From JAFNGF01 sp964567045 (GTDB lineage: Bacteria; Planctomycetota; Phycisphaerae; Sedimentisphaerales; Anaerobacaceae): DNA of 16,382 nt. Location: positions 1 through 16,382 of the forward strand of contig CAZMLE010000083.1 in NCBI GenBank assembly GCA_964567045.1. Reading direction: 5' to 3'. The notes below the pieces were generated by a model. It was given only the letters and a program-made list of their open reading frames with translations. It ran no database searches and was not told where the DNA came from. How positions within the stretch are numbered: the stretch's first letter is position 1; every line of letters begins with the position of its first letter. Made by a program: the position numbers and the translations under genes. Of the stretch, positions 7,374 through 14,467 are shown one piece after another.

Positions 7374-8210
7374 ATGAAGCTAAGTGCAAGCTACTGGATG
7401 TTCGAGGGCGGATTGGAAGCCAAAAAGCCAATAGCCCAAGCTATGAGAGAGGCGAAGATTTTAGGATTTGAGGCCATCGAGCTTGCGATAGCCAGCCGGG
7501 GCGTTCTAACGCACCGGGCCACGAAAGCCCAGTGCGAAGATATTGCAGCCGGCGCACAAAAAATCGGCATCGAGATTTCCAGCGTCGCCTCGGGCGAAAG
7601 CTGGACTTGTTCGCCTGCCGCCAATGATCCCGATGTCAGAAAGAAAATAGTTGATTTTACGGGCAAGGCCCTGCAGGTAGCCAAATGGCTGGGCACCGAT
7701 GCGTATCTCTTTGTGCCCGGCGCCGTGGACGTCTTCTTTTTGCCTGATGCTGAAGTAATCCCCTACGATGTCTGCTACCAGCGGGCAAGCGAAGCGGTCC
7801 GGCAGATTCTGCCGGCTGCCCAAGAGACCGGCGTCACATTATGTATCGAGAACGTGTGGAATAAATTTTTGCTAAGCCCATTAGAGATGCGGGACTTCAT
7901 CGAGAGCTTCGACTCGAAATTCGTTGGCGCTTACTTTGACGTGGGCAATGTGCTGCTGACCGGCTATCCTGACCACTGGATTCGCATCCTGGGCCAGCGA
8001 ATTAAGCGTGTGCACGTCAAGGATTTCAAGCGTTCGGCCGGCACCGTAGAGGGCTTTGTTGATTTGCTGGAAGGTGACGTAGATTTTGAAGCGGTTAAGA
8101 AGGCTCTGGTCGATATCGGTTACGATGGCTACGTCACCGCAGAGATGCTGCCTTTTCAGCCGGGCCGGCCCGAAAAAACCGCCCAGGCCATGAAAAAAAT
8201 CTTCAAATGA
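7374..8210 (+). CDS. Sugar phosphate isomerase/epimerase (xylose-isomerase-like TIM barrel)
   Basis: The protein has 278 residues with a GGAGG site about 9-10 nt before the ATG. It is the AP_endonuc_2/xylose-isomerase-like TIM barrel found in L-ribulose-5-phosphate 3-epimerases, D-psicose 3-epimerases, hydroxypyruvate isomerases and inosose dehydratases. Candidate metal ligands are Glu159 in VTLCIEN, Asp189 in AYFDVGN, His214 in KRVHVKDF and Glu257 in GYVTAEML, spaced as in that family. It lacks a signal peptide and should be cytoplasmic. Its neighbour, a secreted glycosidase on the other strand, fits processing of a sugar released outside the cell. The family is too broad for a substrate call; UlaE-like 3-epimerase activity is one possibility. 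Confidence 0.85.
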   Translation: MKLSASYWMFEGGLEAKKPIAQAMREAKILGFEAIELAIASRGVLTHRATKAQCEDIAAGAQKIGIEISSVASGESWTCSPAANDPDVRKKIVDFTGKALQVAKWLGTDAYLFVPGAVDVFFLPDAEVIPYDVCYQRASEAVRQILPAAQETGVTLCIENVWNKFLLSPLEMRDFIESFDSKFVGAYFDVGNVLLTGYPDHWIRILGQRIKRVHVKDFKRSAGTVEGFVDLLEGDVDFEAVKKALVDIGYDGYVTAEMLPFQPGRPEKTAQAMKKIFK

Positions 8211-8430
8211 TGTGATTAGAGGCTGTCGGAGTGATTGGCTTTGGGCATTTGCTGAATGCAGACAGTTTTTCTGGAAAATTGCGTATTTGTCGTGGGAAAC
8301 CGCTTTGCAGGCGAATTTCACGCCCCGGCACCGGCAGAACAGGCGAAATAGGGCCGTATCAAGGCCCACTTTGGGACCGGTCGCTTACTGGCATTTTTCG
8401 CGAAAAAAAGATGGAATTTTTTCATTTTTT
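8211..8430. other. Non-coding gap between the isomerase/epimerase and the PadR promoter
   Basis: This is the first part of a 314-nt gene-free stretch. Overlapping short plus-strand frames (8212-8436 and 8231-8446) show no family-like sequence, are Trp/Arg-rich as expected of shadow frames, and have no ribosome-binding site. I see no clear rho-independent terminator for the upstream gene. The end of the stretch becomes AT-rich as it enters the PadR promoter. Confidence 0.5.
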
Positions 8431-8432
8431 AG

Positions 8433-8461
8433 TTGACATTGCATAGTATGCGTCGCATAAT
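8433..8461 (+). promoter_or_regulatory. Strong sigma-70-type promoter of the PadR gene
   Basis: A perfect -35 TTGACA (8433-8438) is followed after 17 nt by CATAAT (8456-8461), which matches TATAAT in five of six positions. This would start transcription near 8468, giving a leader of about 55-60 nt before the ATG at 8525. The promoter is almost wholly contained in a 39-bp palindrome, so a protein bound there should exclude RNA polymerase. Confidence 0.7.
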
Positions 8462-8472
8462 ATGTAATGTCA
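8434..8472. promoter_or_regulatory. 39-bp near-perfect palindrome, probable PadR operator
   Basis: The inverted repeat is centred on T8453 with 19-nt arms. Seventeen of 19 positions are complementary; the mismatches are 8446/8460 and 8441/8465. The core TATGCG-T-CGCATA (8447-8459) and the outer TGACATT (8434-8440) / AATGTCA (8466-8472) are perfect. PadR-family repressors are dimers that bind inverted repeats and commonly repress their own operon. The position over the -35 and -10 of the padR-like gene directly downstream supports an autoregulatory operator. The arm length would allow two dimers. Confidence 0.7.
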
Positions 8473-8524
8473 GGTATGTGAACCGGCTGAATCTGTGAAA
8501 TCTGTGGCTATAAAGGGGATTTCT

Positions 8525-8866
8525 ATGAAGTTTGAAAGTCAACTACTAAAAGGGATCGCTCCTGTGGTGGTGTTAGAGATTCTCTCACGCGGCCCTATGT
8601 ATGGCTACGAATTGAGCCAGGCCATTGAGCAGCGAAGCGGGGATATTTTGACGCTGGGCAAAGGAACACTTTACCCGCTGCTCTATAATCTTGAGGCAAA
8701 GAAACTTGTCAGAGGCCGCTGGGAAGAAGCAACGACTGGGCGACAAAGAAGGTACTATTCCATCACAAGCAAGGGTAAAACTGAGCTTGGCAAACAGAAG
8801 GCACAGCTTAAGGAGCTTACAGCCGGGCTGAGTGTTGTCTTCGGCACGGCATTTGTGCCTGCGTAA
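8525..8866 (+). CDS. PadR-family transcriptional regulator
   Basis: The protein has 113 residues. The ATG at 8525 is preferred over an upstream in-frame GTG (8495) because an AAGGGG site stands just before it and the family-like sequence begins there (MKFESQLLKGIAPVVVLEIL). The winged helix-turn-helix is textbook PadR: LSRGPMYGYELSQAIEQRSG, then LTLGKGTLYPLLYNLEAKKL, then GRWEEATTGRQRRYYSITSK with the wing. The LGKGTLYPLL recognition helix is particularly characteristic. A short C-terminal helix would provide the dimer contact. It sits under a promoter embedded in a long palindrome and 74 nt before a HAAS-like membrane protein. PadR-HAAS pairs are a recurrent arrangement in which the membrane protein is the regulated partner. 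The inducer is unknown. Confidence 0.92.
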   Translation: MKFESQLLKGIAPVVVLEILSRGPMYGYELSQAIEQRSGDILTLGKGTLYPLLYNLEAKKLVRGRWEEATTGRQRRYYSITSKGKTELGKQKAQLKELTAGLSVVFGTAFVPA

Positions 8867-8888
8867 CCAGCCGCACGAAACTTGTCGC

Positions 8889-8920
8889 TCGTGGCTCGAG
8901 TCATGGGGCACGGGCCACGA
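8889..8920. repeat. 10-bp stem-loop between the PadR and HAAS-like genes
   Basis: TCGTGGCTCG (8889-8898) pairs with CGGGCCACGA (8911-8920) over ten positions with one G-T pair, around a 12-nt loop. No T-run follows, so it is not a good intrinsic terminator. It could be a copy of a GGCACGGGCCACGA-type dispersed repeat, or an mRNA processing or stability element that sets the ratio of the two products. The GGAGG site of the next gene starts about 11 nt after it. Confidence 0.45.
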
Positions 8921-8940
8921 ACCACCTGTCGGAGGTCATT

Positions 8941-11043
8941 ATGGCAGACAGACATGAGAACAAGGACCTGAAGAATCTGCCCGCCTGTGTTTGCGAGCTC
9001 ATCAGACTTGTGCTCAAGAAGATGCGCTATCGCAGGAAAGTCAGGCAGAACGTACAGGATGAGCTGACCGTTCATTTTGAGGATGAACTAAAAGCGTGTA
9101 CAACCGACCAGGAACGCCGGACGAAGGCTCACCAGTTGATTGCCGAGTTCGGCGATCCGAAATTGCTGGCCGTCTTGCTGCGCCGGGCAAAGAAACGCTG
9201 CCGACCACTCTGGAGAACGATCGTTGCCAGGACTTTTCAGACTGTTGGTGTCCTGGTTCTGTGCTTGGTCGTTTATACCATCTGGTTCATGTCCGGCAAG
9301 CCTACCATCCGCGTGGACTATCTGGCCCAGTTGAACCAGATGAGCCGTCCGCCGCTTCTTGACCAAGATAACGCATGGCCAAACTATCAAAAAGCCATCA
9401 ATCTGTACATAGAGCCTATCAAAGACGGAGTTGTAGAAGAGTTTATTTCCTATCGGTATAAACCCAGCCAACTGGAGAACGTATTACGCTTTACAGAATT
9501 AAGCAAAGATGAACAGGCACAGATTCTTGAATGGATTCAGCAGAACAAAAAACACTGGGATAACGTACCTGCCGAGCAGCAAAATGTTATTCTTAAATGC
9601 TTTGAGTACAACTGGGTGCCAATTTTCAAAAAGCGGCATCTCTTATATCGCGGCACCTCCTTTAGCTCAATGACGAACTGTATTATTGAAACCATTAAGG
9701 AAAGAAAGGAGGTAACGGAGGATTCCATCTACGCCGCCGCTGGACATGCGGAAAAACCTGGATTTCCAGATGCTGACCTTATTGATTGGATAAAGCAGGA
9801 CAAGGTTGCCCCAAATTATCTTGAGGCTCTTTCAGTAGCAGTACTTGATGAATGGATCAAGCGTTACAAGGATTTACCCAAAAGTACGCTGGAGACACTT
9901 AGCGATAATGAATACGAGTACATTAGTCCCTGGGTTAAAGAAAACGAGCCAGGCTGGCAGGAATTTGTTAAGGGCAGTTTGAAATCGTACTGTTATAGGG
10001 AGGTCCAATATAATCCTAAAGATAAAGATAGGTCGGTGCTCAATATTCTCGCGCCACACATATCAGATTTGCGCAATTTAGCCAGGTTGGGAATTTGGCA
10101 CTCCCGCATTAACTTAAAAGAGGGAAAAACACGTCAAGCGCTTGAAGATTGCCTTGCTCTTGCACGGGCCGGCAGCCACTGGCAGGGCAAGGGATCGCTC
10201 ATCGACCAGCTCGTGGGCTTGGCAATCAGCAGCTTCGGTCGCGAAGAAATACTGCACCTTGCACAATCGCAGAATCTCTCAGCAACGGATCTGAAAGAGT
10301 TGCATCAGCAGTTGATGCAAATGTATCCGCAAGGTTACAGACTTATCGATATAGAGAGTGAAAGACTGTGGTTCCTCGATATCGTCCAGCACGTATTTAC
10401 TGACGGCGGACCAGGCGGAGGCCATTTGGTTCCCAACAGGTGGCCCCAGTTGACGAGTGAGACGGCATTTACTGAAGAGAAAGAATTAGGAATATTTATG
10501 CCTCTTTCTGCAGCCGCAAGCATGGTTCATGCCCGGCGAGATGACACCGTCGCCAAGTTTAACGAGCTATTCGATAAGGTTACCGAGGTTGCAAAGATGA
10601 GCCCTTATCGAAGGCACGTGCGCAATCTCAGATCAGACGACTTGATTTCGGCGGTGCCGAAGTACCGGTACTTTCTGATTGGTATTTGCATGCCGGCTGT
10701 CGACCGAGCGTCTGAGTTAGGATATTGCGGTAAAGCGTCACATGAGGCGACAGTGACAATCCTGGCACTTAAGCGGTGGCGGCTCGAGAAAGAGCAATAC
10801 CCAGCCAGCCTTAACGAACTGGTCGCTGTGGGGTATCTCAAAGAGCTGGCCATGGACCCCTACAGCGACAAAGCGATGACTTATAGAAGAACCGATGACG
10901 ATTTTGTTCTTTATAGTGTGGGGCCGAACTTTACCGATGACGGCGGCGTATCCGGCAAGGATAGAGAAGGCCAGCCCAGGAGTTGGCGGGATAACGGCGA
11001 TACCCTCTTCTGGCCGCTGCTGAAAACTCATGCACAACAGTAG
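8941..11043 (+). CDS. HAAS-type membrane-anchored protein with pseudopilin-like C-terminus, function unknown
   Basis: The protein has 700 residues, with a GGAGG site before the ATG. Residues about 15-85 are an amphipathic helical bundle ending IAEFGDPKLLAVLLRRAKK, as in HAAS (HTH-associated alpha-helical signalling) or permease-prefix domains next to PadR genes. A single transmembrane helix follows (about 98-117, TVGVLVLCLVVYTIWFM). The large remainder is outside by positive-inside logic and mainly helical. The last 100 residues contain TILALKRWRLEKEQYPASLNELV, then DPYSDKAMTYRRTDDDFVLYSVGPN, which resembles the globular end of type II secretion pseudopilins and many planctomycete proteins. 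The middle (about bases 9420-10110) is visibly AT-richer than the rest. I infer a membrane sensor or effector controlled by the upstream PadR repressor. No enzymatic motif was recognised. Confidence 0.75.
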   Translation: MADRHENKDLKNLPACVCELIRLVLKKMRYRRKVRQNVQDELTVHFEDELKACTTDQERRTKAHQLIAEFGDPKLLAVLLRRAKKRCRPLWRTIVARTFQTVGVLVLCLVVYTIWFMSGKPTIRVDYLAQLNQMSRPPLLDQDNAWPNYQKAINLYIEPIKDGVVEEFISYRYKPSQLENVLRFTELSKDEQAQILEWIQQNKKHWDNVPAEQQNVILKCFEYNWVPIFKKRHLLYRGTSFSSMTNCIIETIKERKEVTEDSIYAAAGHAEKPGFPDADLIDWIKQDKVAPNYLEALSVAVLDEWIKRYKDLPKSTLETLSDNEYEYISPWVKENEPGWQEFVKGSLKSYCYREVQYNPKDKDRSVLNILAPHISDLRNLARLGIWHSRINLKEGKTRQALEDCLALARAGSHWQGKGSLIDQLVGLAISSFGREEILHLAQSQNLSATDLKELHQQLMQMYPQGYRLIDIESERLWFLDIVQHVFTDGGPGGGHLVPNRWPQLTSETAFTEEKELGIFMPLSAAASMVHARRDDTVAKFNELFDKVTEVAKMSPYRRHVRNLRSDDLISAVPKYRYFLIGICMPAVDRASELGYCGKASHEATVTILALKRWRLEKEQYPASLNELVAVGYLKELAMDPYSDKAMTYRRTDDDFVLYSVGPNFTDDGGVSGKDREGQPRSWRDNGDTLFWPLLKTHAQQ

Positions 11044-11106
11044 CGCACCCGCCGCGTGAAAGGCTCCGGCCTCGCGAACTCTGCAATTTGGTTTCAAGCT
11101 AGTTTC

Positions 11107-11135
11107 TTGCAATATTTTGCCTCACTTCATATCAT
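11107..11135 (+). promoter_or_regulatory. Probable promoter of the first Tat-exported isomerase-like gene
   Basis: TTGCAA (11107-11112) and TATCAT (11130-11135) are spaced by exactly 17 nt, matching the consensus in four and five of six positions. They lie in the AT-rich 144-nt gap after the HAAS-like gene and would give a leader of about 45 nt. This suggests the Tat gene is transcribed separately from the PadR-HAAS unit. Confidence 0.45.
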
Positions 11136-11187
11136 ATCCTGCAGCGTATTTACATAACCGCCAAAAGAAGCTTATAGGGAGATAAGT

Positions 11188-12669
11188 ATGATTCCTGGAC
11201 GATGTCCTTTGCACTGTGATGGGCGTCGCACGGTAACTCGGCGGGATTTCTTGCACGGTTCGGCTGCATTTCTCGCCGGCTCATCGCTTCTGAGTGGCTG
11301 CGCATCGCTGTGGCAGGAGAAAACAATGATGCCGCCGATGCAGCCCTGCGGCCCGGCCTCCAAATATGTGCCGACGGTCAAGGCGGCTTTCGTGCGGCGA
11401 CAAGAAGATTATGGCATGTTGTGGCCAGGCGCGGTTTATGACGGCGAAGCGGCCAGGGCTAAATATACCACTCAATTGGATCAGGCTGCCCAAAAACTTC
11501 GCGTGAAAGTAAATCTGAAGCCGGAGCCGATCTACGGCGCCGTGGAAGCCGATGCCTGGCTGACCGAAGCGAAAGCAGCCCGTGTCGATGGGCTGATGCT
11601 GCTGCTTTTAGACCGGCAGCAGCATACCTGGCCCACGGCGCAAAAGGCGGTCGAGACCGGTATCCCAACGGTTATCTTTTCGCCGCTGGGCACATCGTTC
11701 ACCACCAACACCGTGCAACTGGCAAATAAACCTGGCTGTGTCATTTATTCTACCGACGATTTCCGCCAGGCAGTATTCGGTTTGAAGATGCTCGGGGCGG
11801 GAGTCAAGATTCGCCATACGCGGTGCGTTGTGCTCGCGGGCAATAGGAGATTTGACTCGTCGATGGCGGACCTGGGCATCAATTTGCGGTACGTGCCGGC
11901 TCAGACTTTCCTCGACGAATATCGTGCCACGCCCCATACAGAGCAGATTCTGGCAATGGCGGATGAATACATGGGCCGGGCCCGGCGACGCAGGGGAGCG
12001 ACCCGGCAGGATGTTATCAATGGCATCAGGAGCTATGTAGTGGCACAAAGCATCCTGCAGCGAGAAGAATGTGACGCGATTACTATGGACTGCCTGGGTG
12101 TGTTGGGAAAGACCGATGTCAGTCTGCCGTGCATAGCCTGGTCGCGGATGAATGACCATGGTATTCCTGCTGCCTGCGAAGCAGATTTGGGCGCGGTTGC
12201 CTCGCACACGGTTGTGCAGTATCTCTTCGACCGGCCCGGCTTTCAGCAGGACCCCGTCGCTGATACCGTCCATAACGCTGTCATCGGAGCACATTGCTCC
12301 TGTCCGACGCGTCTAAATGGTTTCGACCAGCCACCCGAGCCGTTCGACATAGTGCATCATCACGGCAACCGCGATGCGGTGCCGCGCACCTTATGGCGGA
12401 AGGACCAGCGTGTCACTTGCCTCGATGTGCTGCCCCGCGACGAAAATTCGGGCCGAATAACGAAGCTGCTTATCTCAGCCGGCACAGTACTGGACAATAT
12501 CGATGTCCCGCCCTCCGGCGGGTGTGTGGTCTCAGTGCGTGTGAAATTTGATGGCAACCAGCCGGTTCTTAGCTTCCCCGGCTTCCACCAGATTTTCTTC
12601 TACGGCGACTACAAACAGCACCTTGTGGAGTTCTGCCGGTTATTCAATCTCGAAGCACAAGTAGTCTAA
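11188..12669 (+). CDS. Tat-exported lipoprotein related to the L-fucose/arabinose isomerase C-terminal fold
   Basis: The protein has 493 residues with a GGGAG site 7 nt before the ATG. The N-terminus carries a twin-arginine motif (TRRDFL, Arg18-Arg19), a hydrophobic stretch and a lipobox LLSGC ending at Cys38. It should therefore be folded in the cytoplasm, exported by Tat and lipid-anchored. The body has an alternating alpha/beta N-terminal half, then a region shared with the downstream paralogue: CDAITMDCLG (295-304), PAACEADLGA (327-336), RPGFQQDPVADT (349-360) and IGAHCSCP (366-373). The ACExDxxxA and HCxxP patterns resemble metal-site segments of FucI/AraA-like isomerases, making Glu331 and His369 candidate ligands. 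A sugar-isomerase or sugar-binding role is inferred from fold only. Export is unusual for a sugar isomerase. Confidence 0.75.
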   Translation: MIPGRCPLHCDGRRTVTRRDFLHGSAAFLAGSSLLSGCASLWQEKTMMPPMQPCGPASKYVPTVKAAFVRRQEDYGMLWPGAVYDGEAARAKYTTQLDQAAQKLRVKVNLKPEPIYGAVEADAWLTEAKAARVDGLMLLLLDRQQHTWPTAQKAVETGIPTVIFSPLGTSFTTNTVQLANKPGCVIYSTDDFRQAVFGLKMLGAGVKIRHTRCVVLAGNRRFDSSMADLGINLRYVPAQTFLDEYRATPHTEQILAMADEYMGRARRRRGATRQDVINGIRSYVVAQSILQREECDAITMDCLGVLGKTDVSLPCIAWSRMNDHGIPAACEADLGAVASHTVVQYLFDRPGFQQDPVADTVHNAVIGAHCSCPTRLNGFDQPPEPFDIVHHHGNRDAVPRTLWRKDQRVTCLDVLPRDENSGRITKLLISAGTVLDNIDVPPSGGCVVSVRVKFDGNQPVLSFPGFHQIFFYGDYKQHLVEFCRLFNLEAQVV

Positions 12670-12682
12670 TAGCTGGGATAGG

Positions 12683-12810
12683 GACGCCGGGGGGTGAGAA
12701 CCCTAAAAACCTGAGACAGGTGCCTGGACCGGTTCGAGTTAGAAGATGGTAGTCTGCGATACGTAGCGCCCGAAGGTCTGCAACCATGTTTTTCGGCAGG
12801 TAGCCGCGTC
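12683..12810 (+). ncRNA. Candidate structured RNA between the two Tat genes, class unknown
   Basis: A 7-bp helix closes the segment: GACG (12683-12686) and CGG (12688-12690), with bulged C12687, pair with CCG (12804-12806) and CGTC (12807-12810). Stacked directly on it is GGGGT (12691-12695)/ACCCT (12700-12704) with a GAGA tetraloop of GNRA type. Then come ACCTG (12709-12713)/CAGGT (12717-12721) and CTGCG (12754-12758)/CGTAG (12762-12766). A second CAGGT at 12797-12801 could compete for the same ACCTG, which would allow switching. No known riboswitch, tRNA, SRP or RNase P signature could be matched. It lies 13 nt after the upstream stop and upstream of a separate promoter, so it may be a 3' UTR element of the first gene. 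Confidence 0.4.
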
Positions 12811-12824
12811 AACAATTTTGAATT

Positions 12825-12857
12825 TTGTTAAACATCGGACATCCCGGACTGTATAAT
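12825..12857 (+). promoter_or_regulatory. Possible promoter of the second Tat-exported isomerase-like gene
   Basis: A perfect -10 TATAAT (12852-12857) lies about 69 nt before the start codon. The -35 is poor: TTGTTA (12825-12830) is 21 nt away, and TTAAAC (12828-12833) is 18 nt away but only a weak match. A flanking inverted repeat AACAA (12811-12815)/TTGTT (12825-12829) could be an operator. Such a -10 without a good -35 would fit a promoter that needs an activator. Confidence 0.4.
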
Positions 12858-12925
12858 GTTTACGCGGTTTGGCGCTCAGGTATAGATAAGGGCAATTTGT
12901 AAGCTAATTGTTAAGGAATCTCCAA

Positions 12926-14359
12926 ATGAAAGGCGACAGAGGTTTTTCAGAATCAAATTGTGGTTTGAACAGGCGAGAATTTTTGGGAGGCTGTGCAGCG
13001 TGTGCGGCGGGACTGGCGGGCCTGTCGGCTCTGGGCGTGAGTTCGGCCAAGGCTCAAGCACCATACCCAAGCGAGAAAGCAAAGGTTCGGCTGGTATTTA
13101 CACACATACCGCCGGGAAGTCCGACCTGGCCAAATATCGGCTATGATTACGAGGGCCGCAAAAAAGAGCTGACCGAAAAGCTCCGCAAAGGCTGTCCGGC
13201 GATTGAGTTTCTTCCAGCTACGGCCCACAATGTAGAAGAGGCCAAGAAAATCCTCGAGGCTGACAAAGAGGTTGATGGGTATCTAATCTATATGGTAGGC
13301 ATCTGGACTGGTGCGCCGCAGACCATCGCCGCCACAGGCCGGCCCACGATATTTGTGGACGATTTCTACGGCGGCTCGGGCGAGTTTTTGGTTGCCAATT
13401 CCGCTGCCAGAAGACAGGGCTGGAAAGTGGCGGCTGTTTCATCGTCAAATTTTGACGAGGTGATTCAGGCGGCCAGGTGCTTTGATTGCCTCAAAAAGCT
13501 CCGCTCGTCGGTGATCCTGCGTGTGGGCGGCGGATTCGGCTGTTCCGAAAAGGGCGTCGAGGAGGTCTTCGGCACAAAGGTTATGTTCATGAATTACGAC
13601 CCGCTCAACGAGCTTTACGGCAAAGCCGACCGGGCCGAGGCTCGAAAGTGGGCCAAGCGATGGATTGACGGGGCGGAGAAAGTGGTGGAGCCATCGCGCG
13701 AGGAAATCGAAAAGTCGGGCGCTATGTATCTGGCGATGAGCGAGTTGATGCGGCAAAACAAGGCTCAGGCTATCACGATGAACTGCCTGGGCGGATTCTA
13801 CGGCGGACATATCACCGCCTATCCGTGCCTGGGCTTTTTCCAGCTCAATAACGATGGCTACGTAGGCGCCTGCGAATCCGACCTTACATCCACGATCACC
13901 ATGCTGCTGATGAGCTATCTGGTCGGTCGGCCTGGCTACATCTCCGACCCGGTTATCGATACGGCCAAGAACCAGATTATTTACGCCCACTGTGTGGCGC
14001 CGAATAAGGTTTTCGGTCCGGATGGCCCAACCAATCCTTACCACATTCGCAACCATTCTGAAGATCGAAAAGGTGCAGCCGTGCGTTCGCTGATGCCTTT
14101 GGGCGAGATGACAACCACGCTGGAGTTTAACCCCGACGCGCGTAAGGTGATAATCCACCAGGGCAAATCCGTTGCCAACATCGACGAGGATAAGGCCTGC
14201 CGAACTAAGTTAGCTGCCGAGGTGGTAGGGGACATCGACAAGTTGCTTTCCTACTGGGACACGTGGGGCTGGCACCGCGTTACTTTCTACGGCGACTTAA
14301 AGCGACCTGTCCAGAACATCGCGGGTTTACTGGGCTTTGAATTGATACAAGAAGCATGA
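12926..14359 (+). CDS. Tat-exported paralogue related to the L-fucose/arabinose isomerase C-terminal fold
   Basis: The protein has 477 residues. The ATG at 12926 (AAGGA site 8 nt upstream) is chosen over a TTG at 12908. The signal peptide has NRREFL (Arg16-Arg17), a small-residue hydrophobic core and an AKAQA cleavage site (after residue 45), so it should be released rather than lipid-anchored. Homology to the previous gene is clear in the C-terminal half: AQAITMNCLG (280-289), YVGACESDLT (312-321), GRPGYISDPVIDT (334-346) and IYAHCVAPNKVFG (352-364). Glu317 and His355 correspond to the candidate metal ligands. The final segment WGWHRVTFYGDLKRPVQNIA is also shared in outline (FYGDYK in the paralogue). 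Substrate and reaction are unknown. Two adjacent exported copies imply duplication and divergence, with one anchored and one free. Confidence 0.75.
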   Translation: MKGDRGFSESNCGLNRREFLGGCAACAAGLAGLSALGVSSAKAQAPYPSEKAKVRLVFTHIPPGSPTWPNIGYDYEGRKKELTEKLRKGCPAIEFLPATAHNVEEAKKILEADKEVDGYLIYMVGIWTGAPQTIAATGRPTIFVDDFYGGSGEFLVANSAARRQGWKVAAVSSSNFDEVIQAARCFDCLKKLRSSVILRVGGGFGCSEKGVEEVFGTKVMFMNYDPLNELYGKADRAEARKWAKRWIDGAEKVVEPSREEIEKSGAMYLAMSELMRQNKAQAITMNCLGGFYGGHITAYPCLGFFQLNNDGYVGACESDLTSTITMLLMSYLVGRPGYISDPVIDTAKNQIIYAHCVAPNKVFGPDGPTNPYHIRNHSEDRKGAAVRSLMPLGEMTTTLEFNPDARKVIIHQGKSVANIDEDKACRTKLAAEVVGDIDKLLSYWDTWGWHRVTFYGDLKRPVQNIAGLLGFELIQEA

Positions 14360-14389
14360 AATTCGGGGCACACGCCCGGCGCCGGCAGG

Positions 14390-14413
14390 AAAACCCCCAA
14401 ATAAACTTGGGGG
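14390..14413 (-). terminator. Possible intrinsic terminator for the bS21 gene (minus strand)
   Basis: CCCCCAA (14394-14400) and TTGGGGG (14407-14413) form a perfect 7-bp stem around a 6-nt loop. On the minus strand the stem is followed by TTTT, a short terminator tail. It lies about 130 nt beyond the bS21 stop. On the plus strand no T-run follows, so it would not be a good terminator for the upstream Tat gene. Confidence 0.45.
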
Positions 14414-14467
14414 CTAAATATCTCTCGACCCGGCTCGAGACGGGTTTAGCCTCGCTTTCACGCGGGG
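14412..14467. repeat. Nested inverted repeats in the gap between convergent genes
   Basis: Outer arms GGCTAAA (14412-14418) and TTTAGCC (14445-14451) and inner arms TCTCGA (14423-14428) and TCGAGA (14435-14440) are all perfect. They share one centre, with symmetric 4-nt internal loops, and span 40 bp. CCTCGC (14450-14455) with GCGGGG (14462-14467) forms a further 6-bp stem with one G-T pair. No coding frame of interest covers it. It resembles a REP/BIME-like extragenic palindrome; copy number elsewhere is unknown. Confidence 0.55.

Noticed and set aside
8212..8446. Two overlapping short frames after the isomerase/epimerase gene
   Set aside because: No ribosome-binding site or family-like sequence; they run into the PadR promoter.
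12700..12740. TPP-riboswitch-like CTGAGA motif
   Set aside because: The CTGAGA is in a small hairpin loop and the other conserved TPP segments are missing; cobalamin, FMN, glycine and c-di-GMP patterns also do not fit.
12726..12745. tRNA T-arm-like GGTTCGAGTT
   Set aside because: No acceptor, D or anticodon arm can be built around it, so it is not a tRNA.
12683..12810. SRP RNA or RNase P fragment
   Set aside because: The GGAAGNAGC core of SRP RNA and the conserved RNase P segments are absent.
13445..14158. 237-residue minus-strand frame
   Set aside because: Antisense to a clear Tat-exported gene; composition and lack of any motif mark it as a shadow. The same applies to 11608-12294 and 4307-4897.
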